A DNA stretch of 64,000 bases from Cytophagaceae bacterium (GTDB taxonomy: Bacteria > Bacteroidota > Bacteroidia > Cytophagales > Cytophagaceae): NCBI GenBank assembly GCA_021151805.1, contig JAGKWN010000004.1:14657-78656 (forward strand). Reading direction: 5' to 3'. The translations under genes were made by a program, and so were the position numbers. Positions within the stretch are counted from its first letter, which is position 1. Every line of letters begins with the position of its first letter. The notes beneath the pieces were generated by a model, which saw only the letters and a list, made by a program, of their open reading frames with translations, was not told where the DNA came from and did no database searches. Positions 1-8,849 of this stretch are shown here, in pieces.

Positions 1-125
1 TGATCACCAAGTATACAGGTTCTGATCCGGAATCAAACCTGGGACAAGGCAATCTTCAAGGGTATGATTACGATACTCCTCCACAACCACGAACTGTTCA
101 GCTGGGTCTAAACTTAACGCTTTAA
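1..125 (+). CDS. SusC-like TonB-dependent receptor, C-terminal end only (partial)
   Basis: Only the last 40 codons are in the window; the reading frame enters at base 3 and stops with TAA at 123-125. The peptide begins ITKYTGSDPES, passes through YDTPPQPRTVQLGLNL and ends in a hydrophobic beta-strand. This is the usual end of SusC/RagA receptors: the final barrel strand, preceded by a Y-x-x-P-Q-P-R-T motif. SusC proteins are outer-membrane TonB-dependent transporters that pair with a SusD lipoprotein, and a SusD gene follows after 24 bp, which supports the call. Nothing can be said about the plug or N-terminal domain, which lie outside the window. The substrate is unknown. Confidence 0.85.
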   Translation, partial: ITKYTGSDPESNLGQGNLQGYDYDTPPQPRTVQLGLNLTL

Positions 126-149
126 TCATTGCATATCGATTTTATCATT

Positions 150-1520
150 ATGAAAAGAATAATAGTACTGACAATGTTGTTGCTTACAACAACATTGTTT
201 TTCTCCTGCAAGAAATTTCTGGATCCACAGCCAGTGAATGCTGTCTCCGATGAAAATCCGATCTTCGATCTTACTTCCACGCAAACAGCTTTGCGCGGAG
301 TATACAGAGGTCTTGGCAACACAGGTTATTATGGCGAAAGCTGGGTAACGCTTGGATTTTTTCCGAGTGGTGACATTAAAAATCTTACAACGGGTGGTGC
401 ATCAAATGTTGTAGTTGTGAACTACCGTGCTGACGATGCCAATTTCAGCACTACCTGGAATGCTATTTATGTTGTAATCAACCGGGCGAACAACGTAATC
501 AGTAAAGTGCCAACAGTGACCGACCCATTACTTACACCAGCATTGAAAAAGCAATACGTAGGCGAAGCAAAATTCATTCGGGCTTTGTGCTATTTTGACC
601 TGGCTCGTGGCTGGGGCGGTGTGCAGCTTGTACTCGATCCAACAACATCCTTGTCAAGCATACCAAACAGATCAAGGAGTACACTGGATGAAACATACGA
701 CCAGGTGTTAAAAGATCTGGAAGAAGCAGAGTTATTGCTTCCTGTAGGGGCTGCAGTAAACAGGATCCGTGTTACGCAGGAAACCGTTTGGGCCTTACGT
801 GCAAGGCTTCACTTATACAGACAGGAGTGGGCACTCGCAGATCAGTATGCTACCAAGCTGATCAACTCTCCTAATTATAAGTTGAACGCACCTTATAATT
901 CCTGGTTTGCAAACAGTGTGATCGCATCACAGGAGTCAATTTTCGAACTCGAATTCAGCGCACAGAACCCAAGCACCATTCGTGCACAGATGCAGCATCC
1001 TTCCAGAGGCGGTACATACCGATATGCACCAACAGACGCATTTGTACAGCTTTTGAAAGATAAAAATATTTCCGGGGGAAGAAGAGCGTTGATTGATAGT
1101 GTTACACAGACGGGCATCACACAATGGTTCGGCAATTTATATTATAGAAATCCTGCCACAGATCCTGCCTATATTTTCCGCATTGCTGAAATGTATTTGA
1201 TACGCGCAGAAGCAAGAGCACACGAAGGTGATTTAACCGGCTCATTAAGCGACCTGAATGCAGTAAGAACTCGTGCAGGCGTGCCGATTTCTTCTTCATC
1301 AACAGATACAGATCTGCTGCTTGATATAGAAAACGAAAGACGCGTTGAGTTTGCACTTGAGCCGCATCGTTGGTTTGATCTTGTACGCACAGGCAGGGCC
1401 AAAGTGGTGCTCGAAGCATTGAATACTGCTACAAAAGTAGATCCATGGGAAAATGTATTTCCTATTCCTCAGCAGCAAGTAAAGCTAGATCCGAATCTGA
1501 GACAAAATCCCGGATATTAA
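150..1520 (+). CDS. SusD/RagB-like nutrient-binding outer-membrane lipoprotein
   Basis: The protein has 456 residues from the ATG at 150. That start is preferred over an upstream in-frame ATG at 129 because it places a lipoprotein signal directly at the N-terminus (MKRIIVLTMLLLTTTLFFSC, then KKFLDPQP). Typical SusD features follow: K-F-L-D-P after the lipid cysteine, a TPR-rich N-terminal half with AKFIRALCYFDLARGWGGV near residue 143, and the C-terminal signature RIAEMYLIRAEARA, then ERRVEFALEPHRWFDLVRTG and FPIPQQQV. SusD proteins cap the SusC channel on the cell surface and bind its ligand. It directly follows the SusC end and precedes the first DoxX-like gene by 27 bp, so it is probably co-transcribed with them. 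No glycoside hydrolase lies nearby, so a glycan substrate should not be assumed. Confidence 0.93.
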   Translation: MKRIIVLTMLLLTTTLFFSCKKFLDPQPVNAVSDENPIFDLTSTQTALRGVYRGLGNTGYYGESWVTLGFFPSGDIKNLTTGGASNVVVVNYRADDANFSTTWNAIYVVINRANNVISKVPTVTDPLLTPALKKQYVGEAKFIRALCYFDLARGWGGVQLVLDPTTSLSSIPNRSRSTLDETYDQVLKDLEEAELLLPVGAAVNRIRVTQETVWALRARLHLYRQEWALADQYATKLINSPNYKLNAPYNSWFANSVIASQESIFELEFSAQNPSTIRAQMQHPSRGGTYRYAPTDAFVQLLKDKNISGGRRALIDSVTQTGITQWFGNLYYRNPATDPAYIFRIAEMYLIRAEARAHEGDLTGSLSDLNAVRTRAGVPISSSSTDTDLLLDIENERRVEFALEPHRWFDLVRTGRAKVVLEALNTATKVDPWENVFPIPQQQVKLDPNLRQNPGY

Positions 1521-1547
1521 AAATTAACACAAAAAAAATAATAAGGT

Positions 1548-2876
1548 ATGAGTGCTACAAACAATCTACATACAGATTCTTCCACGCCATGGAAGAGTTA
1601 TGAAAAAATAGCGATCCGGTTTTTCGCTCTGTTTTTCTTCATTCAGATTATTCCGCTGGATTGGAAATTTTATAGAGGCTTGTTCGCTTTTCAATGGAAC
1701 GTGTATGATCTCTTTAGTCTGACAAAATACACACCACAATTCTTTTCTGCCGAAGGCTATACAAACTGGCTGATCGCAGCTTTAATCGCAGCGGTAGGAA
1801 CAATCGCATGGATCAATATTGAACGTAAAGAAACCAATTACGATAATCTGTATTACTGGCTGCGCGTAATTCTTCGTTACCGTTTAGCTATTGGTATCAT
1901 TGGTTATGGTTTCATAAAATTATTTCCGCTTCAGATTCCATATCCTTCATTAAGTAATCTGCATACCAATTATGGTGATTTCTTTGCCTGGAAAATATAT
2001 TTTCATACCGTAGGGATTACACAGGGTTATGAAATATTTTTAGGTGCGGTTGAGATTCTGGCTGGTATACTTCTTTTCTTCAGAAGAACAGTAACATTCG
2101 GTGCAGGCCTTATTATTGGCTTTGTAGGAAATGTGCTTGCAGCAAATATTGCATATGATGCCGGTGAACAGGTATACAGCGCGTATCTGGTATTGATTGC
2201 GTTGTTTCTTTTTGTGTATGATGTGCCGCGTTTATACAATCTTCTCGCAAATGAAAAATTTACATTGGCAAACAAATTCAGACCGGTGTTTGCCGAAAAG
2301 TGGATTGCGAATGCCAGACTGGCGCTTAAAGCATCTTTTGCTTTATTCGTCGTGATCTACGGAATCACTGCTTATGCAAATTATGAAAATGACCCTTATA
2401 AAATACCAAAGACTTCTGGACTAAATAACAGTTATGGTTTTTATAATGTGCGTGAATTTATTTTTAATAAAGACACCATTCCTTATTCAACAACCGATCC
2501 AAACAGATGGCAGAATGTGGTCTTCGAAAAATGGGCCACTGTAAGTATTAAAATTGCCCGTCCGGTAAAACTGGACCTGACAACCGGTGATGGGTTTCAT
2601 GAAAAGGATATTGACAGGAATTATGAATCAGCCGGCGTAGGCGGCAGACACTATTTTGCATACCAGGCAGACACGTTAAAACATACCCTACTGCTTGAAA
2701 ATAAAAATAAAAATCACGCCGGAGAAAAATACAAACTTAGCTATACGCAGTTGAATGATTCTACAATTGTTGTGAAAGGTGTATCAGAGAAAAATGATTC
2801 TATATACGCAGTGCTGGATAAAATCAACAGAAAATACATGCTGTTTGAAGGTCGCAGAAAACCTGTGAAACTTTAA
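1548..2876 (+). CDS. DoxX-like polytopic membrane protein with C-terminal soluble domain, tandem paralogue A
   Basis: A 442-residue protein, first of five tandem homologues. About seven hydrophobic segments lie between residues 22 and 278, followed by a soluble C-terminal domain (about 280-442). The core resembles DoxX-family proteins: the R-Y-R segment at 110-112 leading into GIIGYGFIKLFPLQIP, then GYEIFLGAVEILAGILLFFR (160-179). The soluble domain carries motifs shared by all five copies: R-W-Q-N-V-x-F-E-K-W near 320-329, ADT near 374-376 and NKNKNH near 385-390. Copy A is the shortest. It is the only one lacking the histidine in the helix motif I-A-N-H-A/V-Y-D (here A-A-N-I-A-Y-D, 198-204). 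DoxX and DoxD relatives act in thiosulfate:quinone oxidation or redox homeostasis, but that link is only by family. The true function is unknown. Confidence 0.75.
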   Translation: MSATNNLHTDSSTPWKSYEKIAIRFFALFFFIQIIPLDWKFYRGLFAFQWNVYDLFSLTKYTPQFFSAEGYTNWLIAALIAAVGTIAWINIERKETNYDNLYYWLRVILRYRLAIGIIGYGFIKLFPLQIPYPSLSNLHTNYGDFFAWKIYFHTVGITQGYEIFLGAVEILAGILLFFRRTVTFGAGLIIGFVGNVLAANIAYDAGEQVYSAYLVLIALFLFVYDVPRLYNLLANEKFTLANKFRPVFAEKWIANARLALKASFALFVVIYGITAYANYENDPYKIPKTSGLNNSYGFYNVREFIFNKDTIPYSTTDPNRWQNVVFEKWATVSIKIARPVKLDLTTGDGFHEKDIDRNYESAGVGGRHYFAYQADTLKHTLLLENKNKNHAGEKYKLSYTQLNDSTIVVKGVSEKNDSIYAVLDKINRKYMLFEGRRKPVKL

Positions 2877-2909
2877 ATCGAAAACTGATAACTACAAACG
2901 CTCAAAGGA

Positions 2910-4349
2910 ATGAATGCAACGTTTTTAACCCAACCCATGGTAGCACTGCCTTCTATAGATTATGAAGGTAAAAGCAAATCAACAAAATCTGCCCTCTCAG
3001 ATTCATCGGATTGGAAAGGCTATGAAAAGACTGCTTTCCGCATTACCTGTATATACGTGTTATTCCTTTGTCTACCTTTGTATGTTGAGTGGTATATCTA
3101 TTTATCGAACATCAATTTTTCGGAACTGAATTGCAGAGATTTGTTTATTGTTTCCACCTATCGGACAATTGATTTTGTGAAGATCAATACGGAGAGCGGA
3201 AGATGGGGGATTGCCAGTTATGTGAACCTCGCCATCCCGCTTGCGATTGCTATTGTAGCAGGCTTGGTTTGGTCTGCATTGGATAAAAAAACAAAAAATT
3301 ATGATCAGCTGTATTATTGGGTACGCGTGATTGCAAGGTATCGTGTAGGTATAGGCATTGTTGCCTGGGGATTCCGGAAGCTTATTCCCGGGCAGATGGT
3401 GTGGCCCACAACTGGTATTTTGAATACTCCCTTGGTTGATTTTCAGGCACAGAAACTGTATTGGCAATCGGTAGGTATTGTGCCTGGATATGAAATATTT
3501 CTTGGTGCCGCTGAATTCATTGCGGGCTTCCTGTTGCTCTTCAGGAAAACAACGGCTCTCGGTGCCGCACTTACTGCAGTTGTACTTGGCAATATTGTTA
3601 TTGCCAATCATGCGTATGATGGAAGTGTACACGTACATAGTTTTTGTTATACCATACTTGCATTGATTATTCTTTGGAAAGATCTTCCAAACATCTGGAA
3701 TTTATTAGTCAGAGAAAAGGACATCTTGCCACAAACATACTATCCATCCTTTACAGAACCATTTATTAAATACACGCGGATCACACTGATCACATTTGTA
3801 CACGTTGTATTCGTAGCATTGTTCTTTGTATTGCAGGTAGATGATTATGTACACGCGCCGTATCGGTTGCCGGATACACCAGGCCTTACAAAGGCGCAGG
3901 GTGTATACCAGGTAACGGAATTTAAATTGAATGACAAAGTACGACCTTATGATCCGCTGGATTCCTTACGGTGGCAGGATGCCATCTTTGAAGATTGGTC
4001 TACACTTTCGTTCAAAGTAAACCGTACAGCTGTTATGGATCAGTCAAACGGCGGCGGCTATTCTAAAAAAGATGTTGAGCGTACTTGGGAGCTTGCAGGT
4101 ATAGGCGGCGGCCGAAGATATTTTTATTATGAAGCAGATACGGTTAAACAGGAATTGCATCTGTTTAATAAAAATGAAAAACATAAAAAGGAAACACTTA
4201 CACTTCATTACAGTCGACCAACGCCTACACGTATTGTATTGACCGGTACCAATGAATTTAAAGATTCTGTTTATGTAGTACTTGACCGTGAAGAGAAAAC
4301 CTATCCGGTTATTGAAAACCGTGACCAGACTGCTGTGTGGCGGCCATAA
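2910..4349 (+). CDS. DoxX-like polytopic membrane protein with C-terminal soluble domain, tandem paralogue B
   Basis: A 479-residue protein, 33 bp after paralogue A. It has the same architecture: a hydrophilic N-terminal tail containing W-K-G-Y-E-K, about seven membrane segments, and a C-terminal soluble domain of about 155 residues. All family motifs are present: E-S-G-x-W-G-I-A-S-Y-V-N before the second helix, ARYRVGIGIVAWGFRKLIPG, GYEIFLGAAEFIAGFLLLFR, VIANHAYDG, NLLVREKD, then SLRWQDAIFEDWSTLSF and GIGGGRRYFYYEADTV. Copy B is closest to a family consensus and useful as a query. The soluble domain probably lies on the periplasmic face, but topology was judged by eye only. The function is not recognised beyond DoxX-like resemblance. 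Confidence 0.75.
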   Translation: MNATFLTQPMVALPSIDYEGKSKSTKSALSDSSDWKGYEKTAFRITCIYVLFLCLPLYVEWYIYLSNINFSELNCRDLFIVSTYRTIDFVKINTESGRWGIASYVNLAIPLAIAIVAGLVWSALDKKTKNYDQLYYWVRVIARYRVGIGIVAWGFRKLIPGQMVWPTTGILNTPLVDFQAQKLYWQSVGIVPGYEIFLGAAEFIAGFLLLFRKTTALGAALTAVVLGNIVIANHAYDGSVHVHSFCYTILALIILWKDLPNIWNLLVREKDILPQTYYPSFTEPFIKYTRITLITFVHVVFVALFFVLQVDDYVHAPYRLPDTPGLTKAQGVYQVTEFKLNDKVRPYDPLDSLRWQDAIFEDWSTLSFKVNRTAVMDQSNGGGYSKKDVERTWELAGIGGGRRYFYYEADTVKQELHLFNKNEKHKKETLTLHYSRPTPTRIVLTGTNEFKDSVYVVLDREEKTYPVIENRDQTAVWRP

Positions 4350-4373
4350 TCCTAAAAATAAACCGTTGGTAAT

Positions 4374-5924
4374 ATGTTTCAGGAATATCCATACATAGAT
4401 GTAAATCCGGTCGATCACCGGTCGTCACAGCCAGATGAAAAAAATGATTCCGTTTTACAACCGGTTGCTGTAAGAAGACACTGGACTACAAACGAAAAAT
4501 TTATTTTTCGTGTAGCATTCATCTTTGTACTTGTCTTTTCTATACCAACGGATACCGGCTGGTATGCAAAACTATTCACACTCGATTACACGCATCTTAA
4601 CTACCGGCATTTAAATTCTCTTGTCGCGTTTTTTAATCCGCACTTTATCAATCATTATTCAGAGAGTGGTTTCTTTGGTTTGTATAGCTACGTAAATCTG
4701 TTATTGGTTTTCGTTGTTGCCTTGATTGGTGCTGGGATATGGACCTTGCTGGATAAAAATAGAAACGATTACGATGTACTCTATTACTGGTCACGTGTAG
4801 CAGCCCGTTACCGAATTGCATACGGCGTGATTGCCTGGGGATATAAAAAGATATTTGTCATGCAAATGCCTTTTCCGAGTGAAGGCTTATTAAATACAGA
4901 GTTTATAAACTTCTTCGCCAAGCGTTTGTATTGGGAATCACTTGGCATTGTTCCTTCCTATGAAGTATTCCTGGGTTTTGCAGAATTCATTCCTGGTGTA
5001 TTATTGCTGTTCAGAAAAACAACGGCCCTTGGTACGGCATTAACCGTAGTAGTGCTGGGCAACGTTGCCATTGCCAATCATGCTTACGATATTGGTGAAC
5101 AGGTGCCAAGCTTCAGTTTATCGTTACTGGCCTTTTTTGTTCTTTGGTATTATTTACCATCGATCTGGAATTTACTCGTTCGTGAAAAAGATTCGCAGGT
5201 TGTATCTTTTGTTCCGGCATTTCAGTACAAATGGCAAACGTATTTGAAAAAAAGCATTCAATATACGGGAAACTTTATTTTTGTTTTTTTATTCGGTGCG
5301 TTTGAAATATATGCCTATACGCACAATGATTTTTATAAAATCCCGAATACACCGGGTTTGACAAATGCCAAAGGTTATTACCAGGTTACTGAATTTCGAT
5401 TGAATAATAAACCGGTTCCATATTCGCCATTGGATTCAATACGCTGGCAGGATGTTTCATTTGAAGAATTTTCTTCCATGAGTTTTCGAGTTGCAAACCG
5501 GCCGCAGCAGATTCAGATGTTTGCCGCAGGAAGCTATCCGCGATACGGCGAACACTATGATTACAAATGGAAGTTTCATCCGAAAGGCGATGAGCGCCGC
5601 TATGAAACCAATGAAGATAAATTCGATCCGGAAAAACGCGATATAAATATCAACTGGGAGTTTTCAGGTTTGGGCAGCGAGCGTCATTGGTATCATTACA
5701 AAGCCGATACGGTCAATCAGATTTTATACCTGCAGCATAAAAACAGGCATACCAGAAAACTTAAGCAGGTGCTGCATTACAGCAGACCAACGCCATCGCG
5801 GATCATATTATCCGGCACGAATGAATTCAATGATTCCATCTATGTTGTTTTAGATAAGCAGCAGAAACAATATCCCGCTATTAACAGCTACGATAAAAGC
5901 GGAAAAACATCTTATTCCTATTAA
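4374..5924 (+). CDS. DoxX-like polytopic membrane protein with C-terminal soluble domain, tandem paralogue C
   Basis: At 516 residues, the longest of the five copies, 24 bp after paralogue B. It has the shared motifs ESGFFGLYSYVN, AARYRIAYGVIAWGYKKIF, SYEVFLGFAEFIPGVLLLFR, AIANHAYD and NLLVREKD, and the soluble-domain motifs SIRWQDVSFEEFSSMSF and ADTVNQILYLQHKN. Two things set it apart. A charged, aromatic-rich insertion of about 40 residues sits in the soluble domain (about residues 382-425, rich in K, D, E, R and Y). The G-G-G-R loop of the other copies is replaced by G-S-E-R. The insertion suggests a different partner or ligand for this copy. Function unknown; DoxX-like by resemblance. Confidence 0.74.
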   Translation: MFQEYPYIDVNPVDHRSSQPDEKNDSVLQPVAVRRHWTTNEKFIFRVAFIFVLVFSIPTDTGWYAKLFTLDYTHLNYRHLNSLVAFFNPHFINHYSESGFFGLYSYVNLLLVFVVALIGAGIWTLLDKNRNDYDVLYYWSRVAARYRIAYGVIAWGYKKIFVMQMPFPSEGLLNTEFINFFAKRLYWESLGIVPSYEVFLGFAEFIPGVLLLFRKTTALGTALTVVVLGNVAIANHAYDIGEQVPSFSLSLLAFFVLWYYLPSIWNLLVREKDSQVVSFVPAFQYKWQTYLKKSIQYTGNFIFVFLFGAFEIYAYTHNDFYKIPNTPGLTNAKGYYQVTEFRLNNKPVPYSPLDSIRWQDVSFEEFSSMSFRVANRPQQIQMFAAGSYPRYGEHYDYKWKFHPKGDERRYETNEDKFDPEKRDININWEFSGLGSERHWYHYKADTVNQILYLQHKNRHTRKLKQVLHYSRPTPSRIILSGTNEFNDSIYVVLDKQQKQYPAINSYDKSGKTSYSY

Positions 5925-5943
5925 AAAAAATAAAGCATAACAT

Positions 5944-7407
5944 ATGTCAACACTTATTGAAGAAGCACCGGTACAAACAGTCACGTCTGCCGCTGCCTCA
6001 TGGAAAGGTTATGAAAAAGTATCCTTCCGGATTGCATTCATCTTTTTCTTTTTGTTAACGGTCCCTACAGATATCGATTATTACAAGAACTGGTTCACGA
6101 CCGATTGGGCACACCTGCATATCCGCGATCTGGGCAAATTAGCAGGCTCATCATTTGCGCCGTTTAAAATTGCAGAGAACCATCCGGGTGAAGGCGACCG
6201 CGGCTCGTTGCAGGAGAAAGCACATGGTTTTTTTATTATTCATTCTGAAAGCGGAAACTTCGGCCTGGCAAGTTATGTCAACTGGGGAGTAGCGTTGCTG
6301 ATTGGAGTGGTTGGTGGTTTGATCTGGACACTCGTTGATAAGAAGCCGCGCAACTATAGAGTGCTGTATTACTTTCTCCTTGTTGCCGTCAGTTATGCCA
6401 TGCTCATACGACTTGAAGGACTTACGTTCTCGAAAGTATTCCCCACACAAATGCCCGCATTGGCAGAAACACAGCTCAATACGAACTTTGGTGATTTTAC
6501 GCACCAGAAATTATACTGGATACAATTAAGTTTTGTGCACAATTACGAAACGTTTATCGGTCTTGCAGAACTGGCGATCATGCTGCTGTTGTTCTTCAGA
6601 AAGACCAGAGCACTGGGCGCAGCCATGGCGCTTTTCATGATTGGAAATATTGCCATTGCCAACCACGTCTATGATGGCGGTATTCATTTAGCCGCAGCGT
6701 TTTATGCGCTGGGTGGTACATTTGTGTTGTGGCGCTACATTCCTGAAATATGGAATTTGCTTGTGCGTGAAAAAGATACAGCACCGCAGGTGTATTATTT
6801 TCCTTTTGAAAAAAAATGGCAGCAATACCTGCGCATCGGATTGAAGACTGCGGTGTTCACCTTGTTCTTTGTAGTAAGCGCTTACCTGCATTGGGATAAT
6901 TACAAGCACGATTCCTATAAAGTTCCTTCAAGACCGGGCCTTGCCGATTCTAAAGGTTTATATGAGGTAACTGAATTCAAACTGAATAATAAACTGTTAC
7001 CATATTCTCCCTTGGATTCTGTTAGGTGGCAGAATGTGACGTTTGAAAAATGGTCAACCATTTCCTTTGCTGTAAATAATACATTCCGTATTCACGGCGA
7101 AGCGGGTAGGGGCAAACAGTTTAAGGATGTTGACCGCACCTACGAATCGGCCGGAACGGGCGGCGGCCGTCGTCATTACTATTACGAAGCAGATACCGTA
7201 AAACATACCCTTCACTTATTTAATAAGAATAAAGTATATAAAGATGAAGAGCTTGTTTTTCAATATGAACGACCAACACCAAATCGCTTTATATTGAAAG
7301 GACAAAATGAGTATAAGGATTCTGTTTACATCGTACTGGATAAAAAGGTTGATAAAACATATCCTTTATACGAAGGACGTAACCAGGCTGCCATCTGGAA
7401 TCCATAA
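5944..7407 (+). CDS. DoxX-like polytopic membrane protein with C-terminal soluble domain, tandem paralogue D (lacks the R-Y-R motif)
   Basis: A 487-residue protein, 19 bp after paralogue C. The order of segments matches the other copies, with IAIANHVYDGG, NLLVREKD, SVRWQNVTFEKWSTISF and GTGGGRRHYYYEADTVKHTL. Two departures stand out. Near residues 78-98 it has an extra hydrophilic stretch (HPGEGDRGSLQEKAHG) before the E-S-G-N-F-G-L motif. The segment that reads R-Y-R...W-G-Y-K-K in the other copies is replaced by VSYAMLIRLEGLTFSKVFP, so the conserved basic and aromatic residues of that helix are gone. This points to specialised subunits rather than simple gene dosage. Function unknown. Confidence 0.73.
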   Translation: MSTLIEEAPVQTVTSAAASWKGYEKVSFRIAFIFFFLLTVPTDIDYYKNWFTTDWAHLHIRDLGKLAGSSFAPFKIAENHPGEGDRGSLQEKAHGFFIIHSESGNFGLASYVNWGVALLIGVVGGLIWTLVDKKPRNYRVLYYFLLVAVSYAMLIRLEGLTFSKVFPTQMPALAETQLNTNFGDFTHQKLYWIQLSFVHNYETFIGLAELAIMLLLFFRKTRALGAAMALFMIGNIAIANHVYDGGIHLAAAFYALGGTFVLWRYIPEIWNLLVREKDTAPQVYYFPFEKKWQQYLRIGLKTAVFTLFFVVSAYLHWDNYKHDSYKVPSRPGLADSKGLYEVTEFKLNNKLLPYSPLDSVRWQNVTFEKWSTISFAVNNTFRIHGEAGRGKQFKDVDRTYESAGTGGGRRHYYYEADTVKHTLHLFNKNKVYKDEELVFQYERPTPNRFILKGQNEYKDSVYIVLDKKVDKTYPLYEGRNQAAIWNP

Positions 7408-7427
7408 TTTGTTTAACACTCAAAGCT

Positions 7428-8831
7428 ATGACATCTCATCATACATTCGGAGAGATTCCTGTGCAGCAGGTGCCGGTAGCACCGGTATACTGGAATGGTT
7501 ATGAAAAATTTGCTTTCCGCGTAACAGCTGCGTTTGTTGTATTGATCTGTTTTCCATTCAGTACACGTTTTTATGCAAACCTGTTGCGGATTGACTGGGC
7601 AGAGTTTAACTGGAACAGTCTCGGCGGTATTGCGACAAGCTTTGGAGCGCCAGAATTTATTGACCTGCGGTTTGAAGATATCTGGGAGTTATACAGCTAT
7701 ATTAATGTTTTTCTGACAGCAGTCCTTGCTGTTGGCATTGGTGTCGTATGGTCGTTGTTGGATCGTAAGCGGACGGAATATAATACATGGTACCATCTGA
7801 TTCTTATTGTTGCGAGGTACCGCCTGGCTTTTGGTATTATTGCCTGGGGATATAAAAAGTTTATTCCTATCCAGATGGAATTACCAAGCATCAGTTTTTT
7901 ATATACACCGTTTGCAGATTTCAGCGAACAGAAACTATACTGGCAGTCGGTTGGTATTACACAGGGCTATGAAATCTTTCTTGGTTTTGCAGAAGTATTA
8001 TGCGGACTATTGTTACTGTTCAGAAAAACCACAGCGATCGGAGCGGCTTTAACTGCTGTGATTCTGTTTAACATTGTAATTGCCAATCACGTGTATGATG
8101 GCATGGTGCATGTGCATAGTTTTACATTCACGCTGCTTGCTGTAATCATCGTATGGCAATACCTGCCGGATATATGGCGGTTGCTTGTAAAGGAACAAAG
8201 CGTAACACCTGTTTATACAAAGGTTGAATTTTCAAAGGTATGGCAGAAGAATACACGTTGGTTTTTCAAAACAACAGGCATCGCGATCTTTGTTTTCTTT
8301 TTGTTATTCCTGCATTGGATCGATGATTTGGGTTACAGGTATCCGCACAATCATCCGGGTTTAAAAAATACGGCGGGCTTTTATCACGTAACAGAATATA
8401 AGTGCAACAATAAAATAATTCCGTATTCTCCATTGGATTCAGTACGCTGGCATGATGTGGTGTTTGAGACCTGGTCAACCATGGCAATCCGTTTAAACAG
8501 GCTGCAGCAAGTGGATATAGAAAATACCGGTAGAGAAGGAAAAGAAAGTATCAGCAAACGATTTGAATTCAGAGGTATTGGCGGTGGCCGGCATTATTTT
8601 GATTACAAAGCCGATACAGTCAATCATGTACTTTACCTGACCAATAAAAACAAAGCGCACCGGGATCAGAAGCAGGTATTGCATTACAGTCAGCCAACCG
8701 GGAAAAGAATTGTTCTTGCCGGTATAAATGAATTCAAGGATTCTATCTATGTAGTGCTGGATAAAATAGAACAAAAATACCCGTTGTATGAAGGCCGTGG
8801 TAAGCCTGTTGCAGCTACTACTGTTGATTAA
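7428..8831 (+). CDS. DoxX-like polytopic membrane protein with C-terminal soluble domain, tandem paralogue E
   Basis: A 467-residue protein, last of the five tandem copies, 20 bp after D and 18 bp before the oxidoreductase gene. Motifs present are W-N-G-Y-E-K-F-A-F-R at the start of the first helix, ARYRLAFGIIAWGYKKFIP, GYEIFLGFAEVLCGLLLLFR, VIANHVYDG and LLVKE, then SVRWHDVVFETWSTMAI, GIGGGRHYFDYKADTV and NEFKDSIYVVLDK. It keeps both the R-Y-R and the membrane histidine motifs. The E-S-G motif before the second helix is replaced by F-E-D-I-W-E-L-Y-S-Y-I-N. Hydrophobic segments and the C-terminal domain lie as in the other copies. Function unknown; co-transcription with the SusC/SusD pair and the FAD enzyme is inferred from spacing. 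Confidence 0.74.
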   Translation: MTSHHTFGEIPVQQVPVAPVYWNGYEKFAFRVTAAFVVLICFPFSTRFYANLLRIDWAEFNWNSLGGIATSFGAPEFIDLRFEDIWELYSYINVFLTAVLAVGIGVVWSLLDRKRTEYNTWYHLILIVARYRLAFGIIAWGYKKFIPIQMELPSISFLYTPFADFSEQKLYWQSVGITQGYEIFLGFAEVLCGLLLLFRKTTAIGAALTAVILFNIVIANHVYDGMVHVHSFTFTLLAVIIVWQYLPDIWRLLVKEQSVTPVYTKVEFSKVWQKNTRWFFKTTGIAIFVFFLLFLHWIDDLGYRYPHNHPGLKNTAGFYHVTEYKCNNKIIPYSPLDSVRWHDVVFETWSTMAIRLNRLQQVDIENTGREGKESISKRFEFRGIGGGRHYFDYKADTVNHVLYLTNKNKAHRDQKQVLHYSQPTGKRIVLAGINEFKDSIYVVLDKIEQKYPLYEGRGKPVAATTVD

Positions 8832-8849
8832 AGAACTTATAGAAATTTC

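Noticed and set aside
1..1520. SusC/SusD pair as part of a polysaccharide utilisation locus
   Set aside because: No glycoside hydrolase, polysaccharide lyase, sulfatase or hybrid two-component regulator lies in the visible downstream region; the upstream side is outside the window.
3102..3638. A 178-codon open frame on the minus strand inside DoxX-like paralogue B
   Set aside because: It is antisense to a clearly conserved gene, has no recognisable domain, and its existence follows from codon composition on the other strand. The same applies to the other long antisense frames, such as those at 9035-9409 and 32678-33055.
1548..8831. Five tandem genes as an assembly duplication
   Set aside because: The copies differ in length, carry private insertions and lack long identical DNA, so they are true diverged paralogues.
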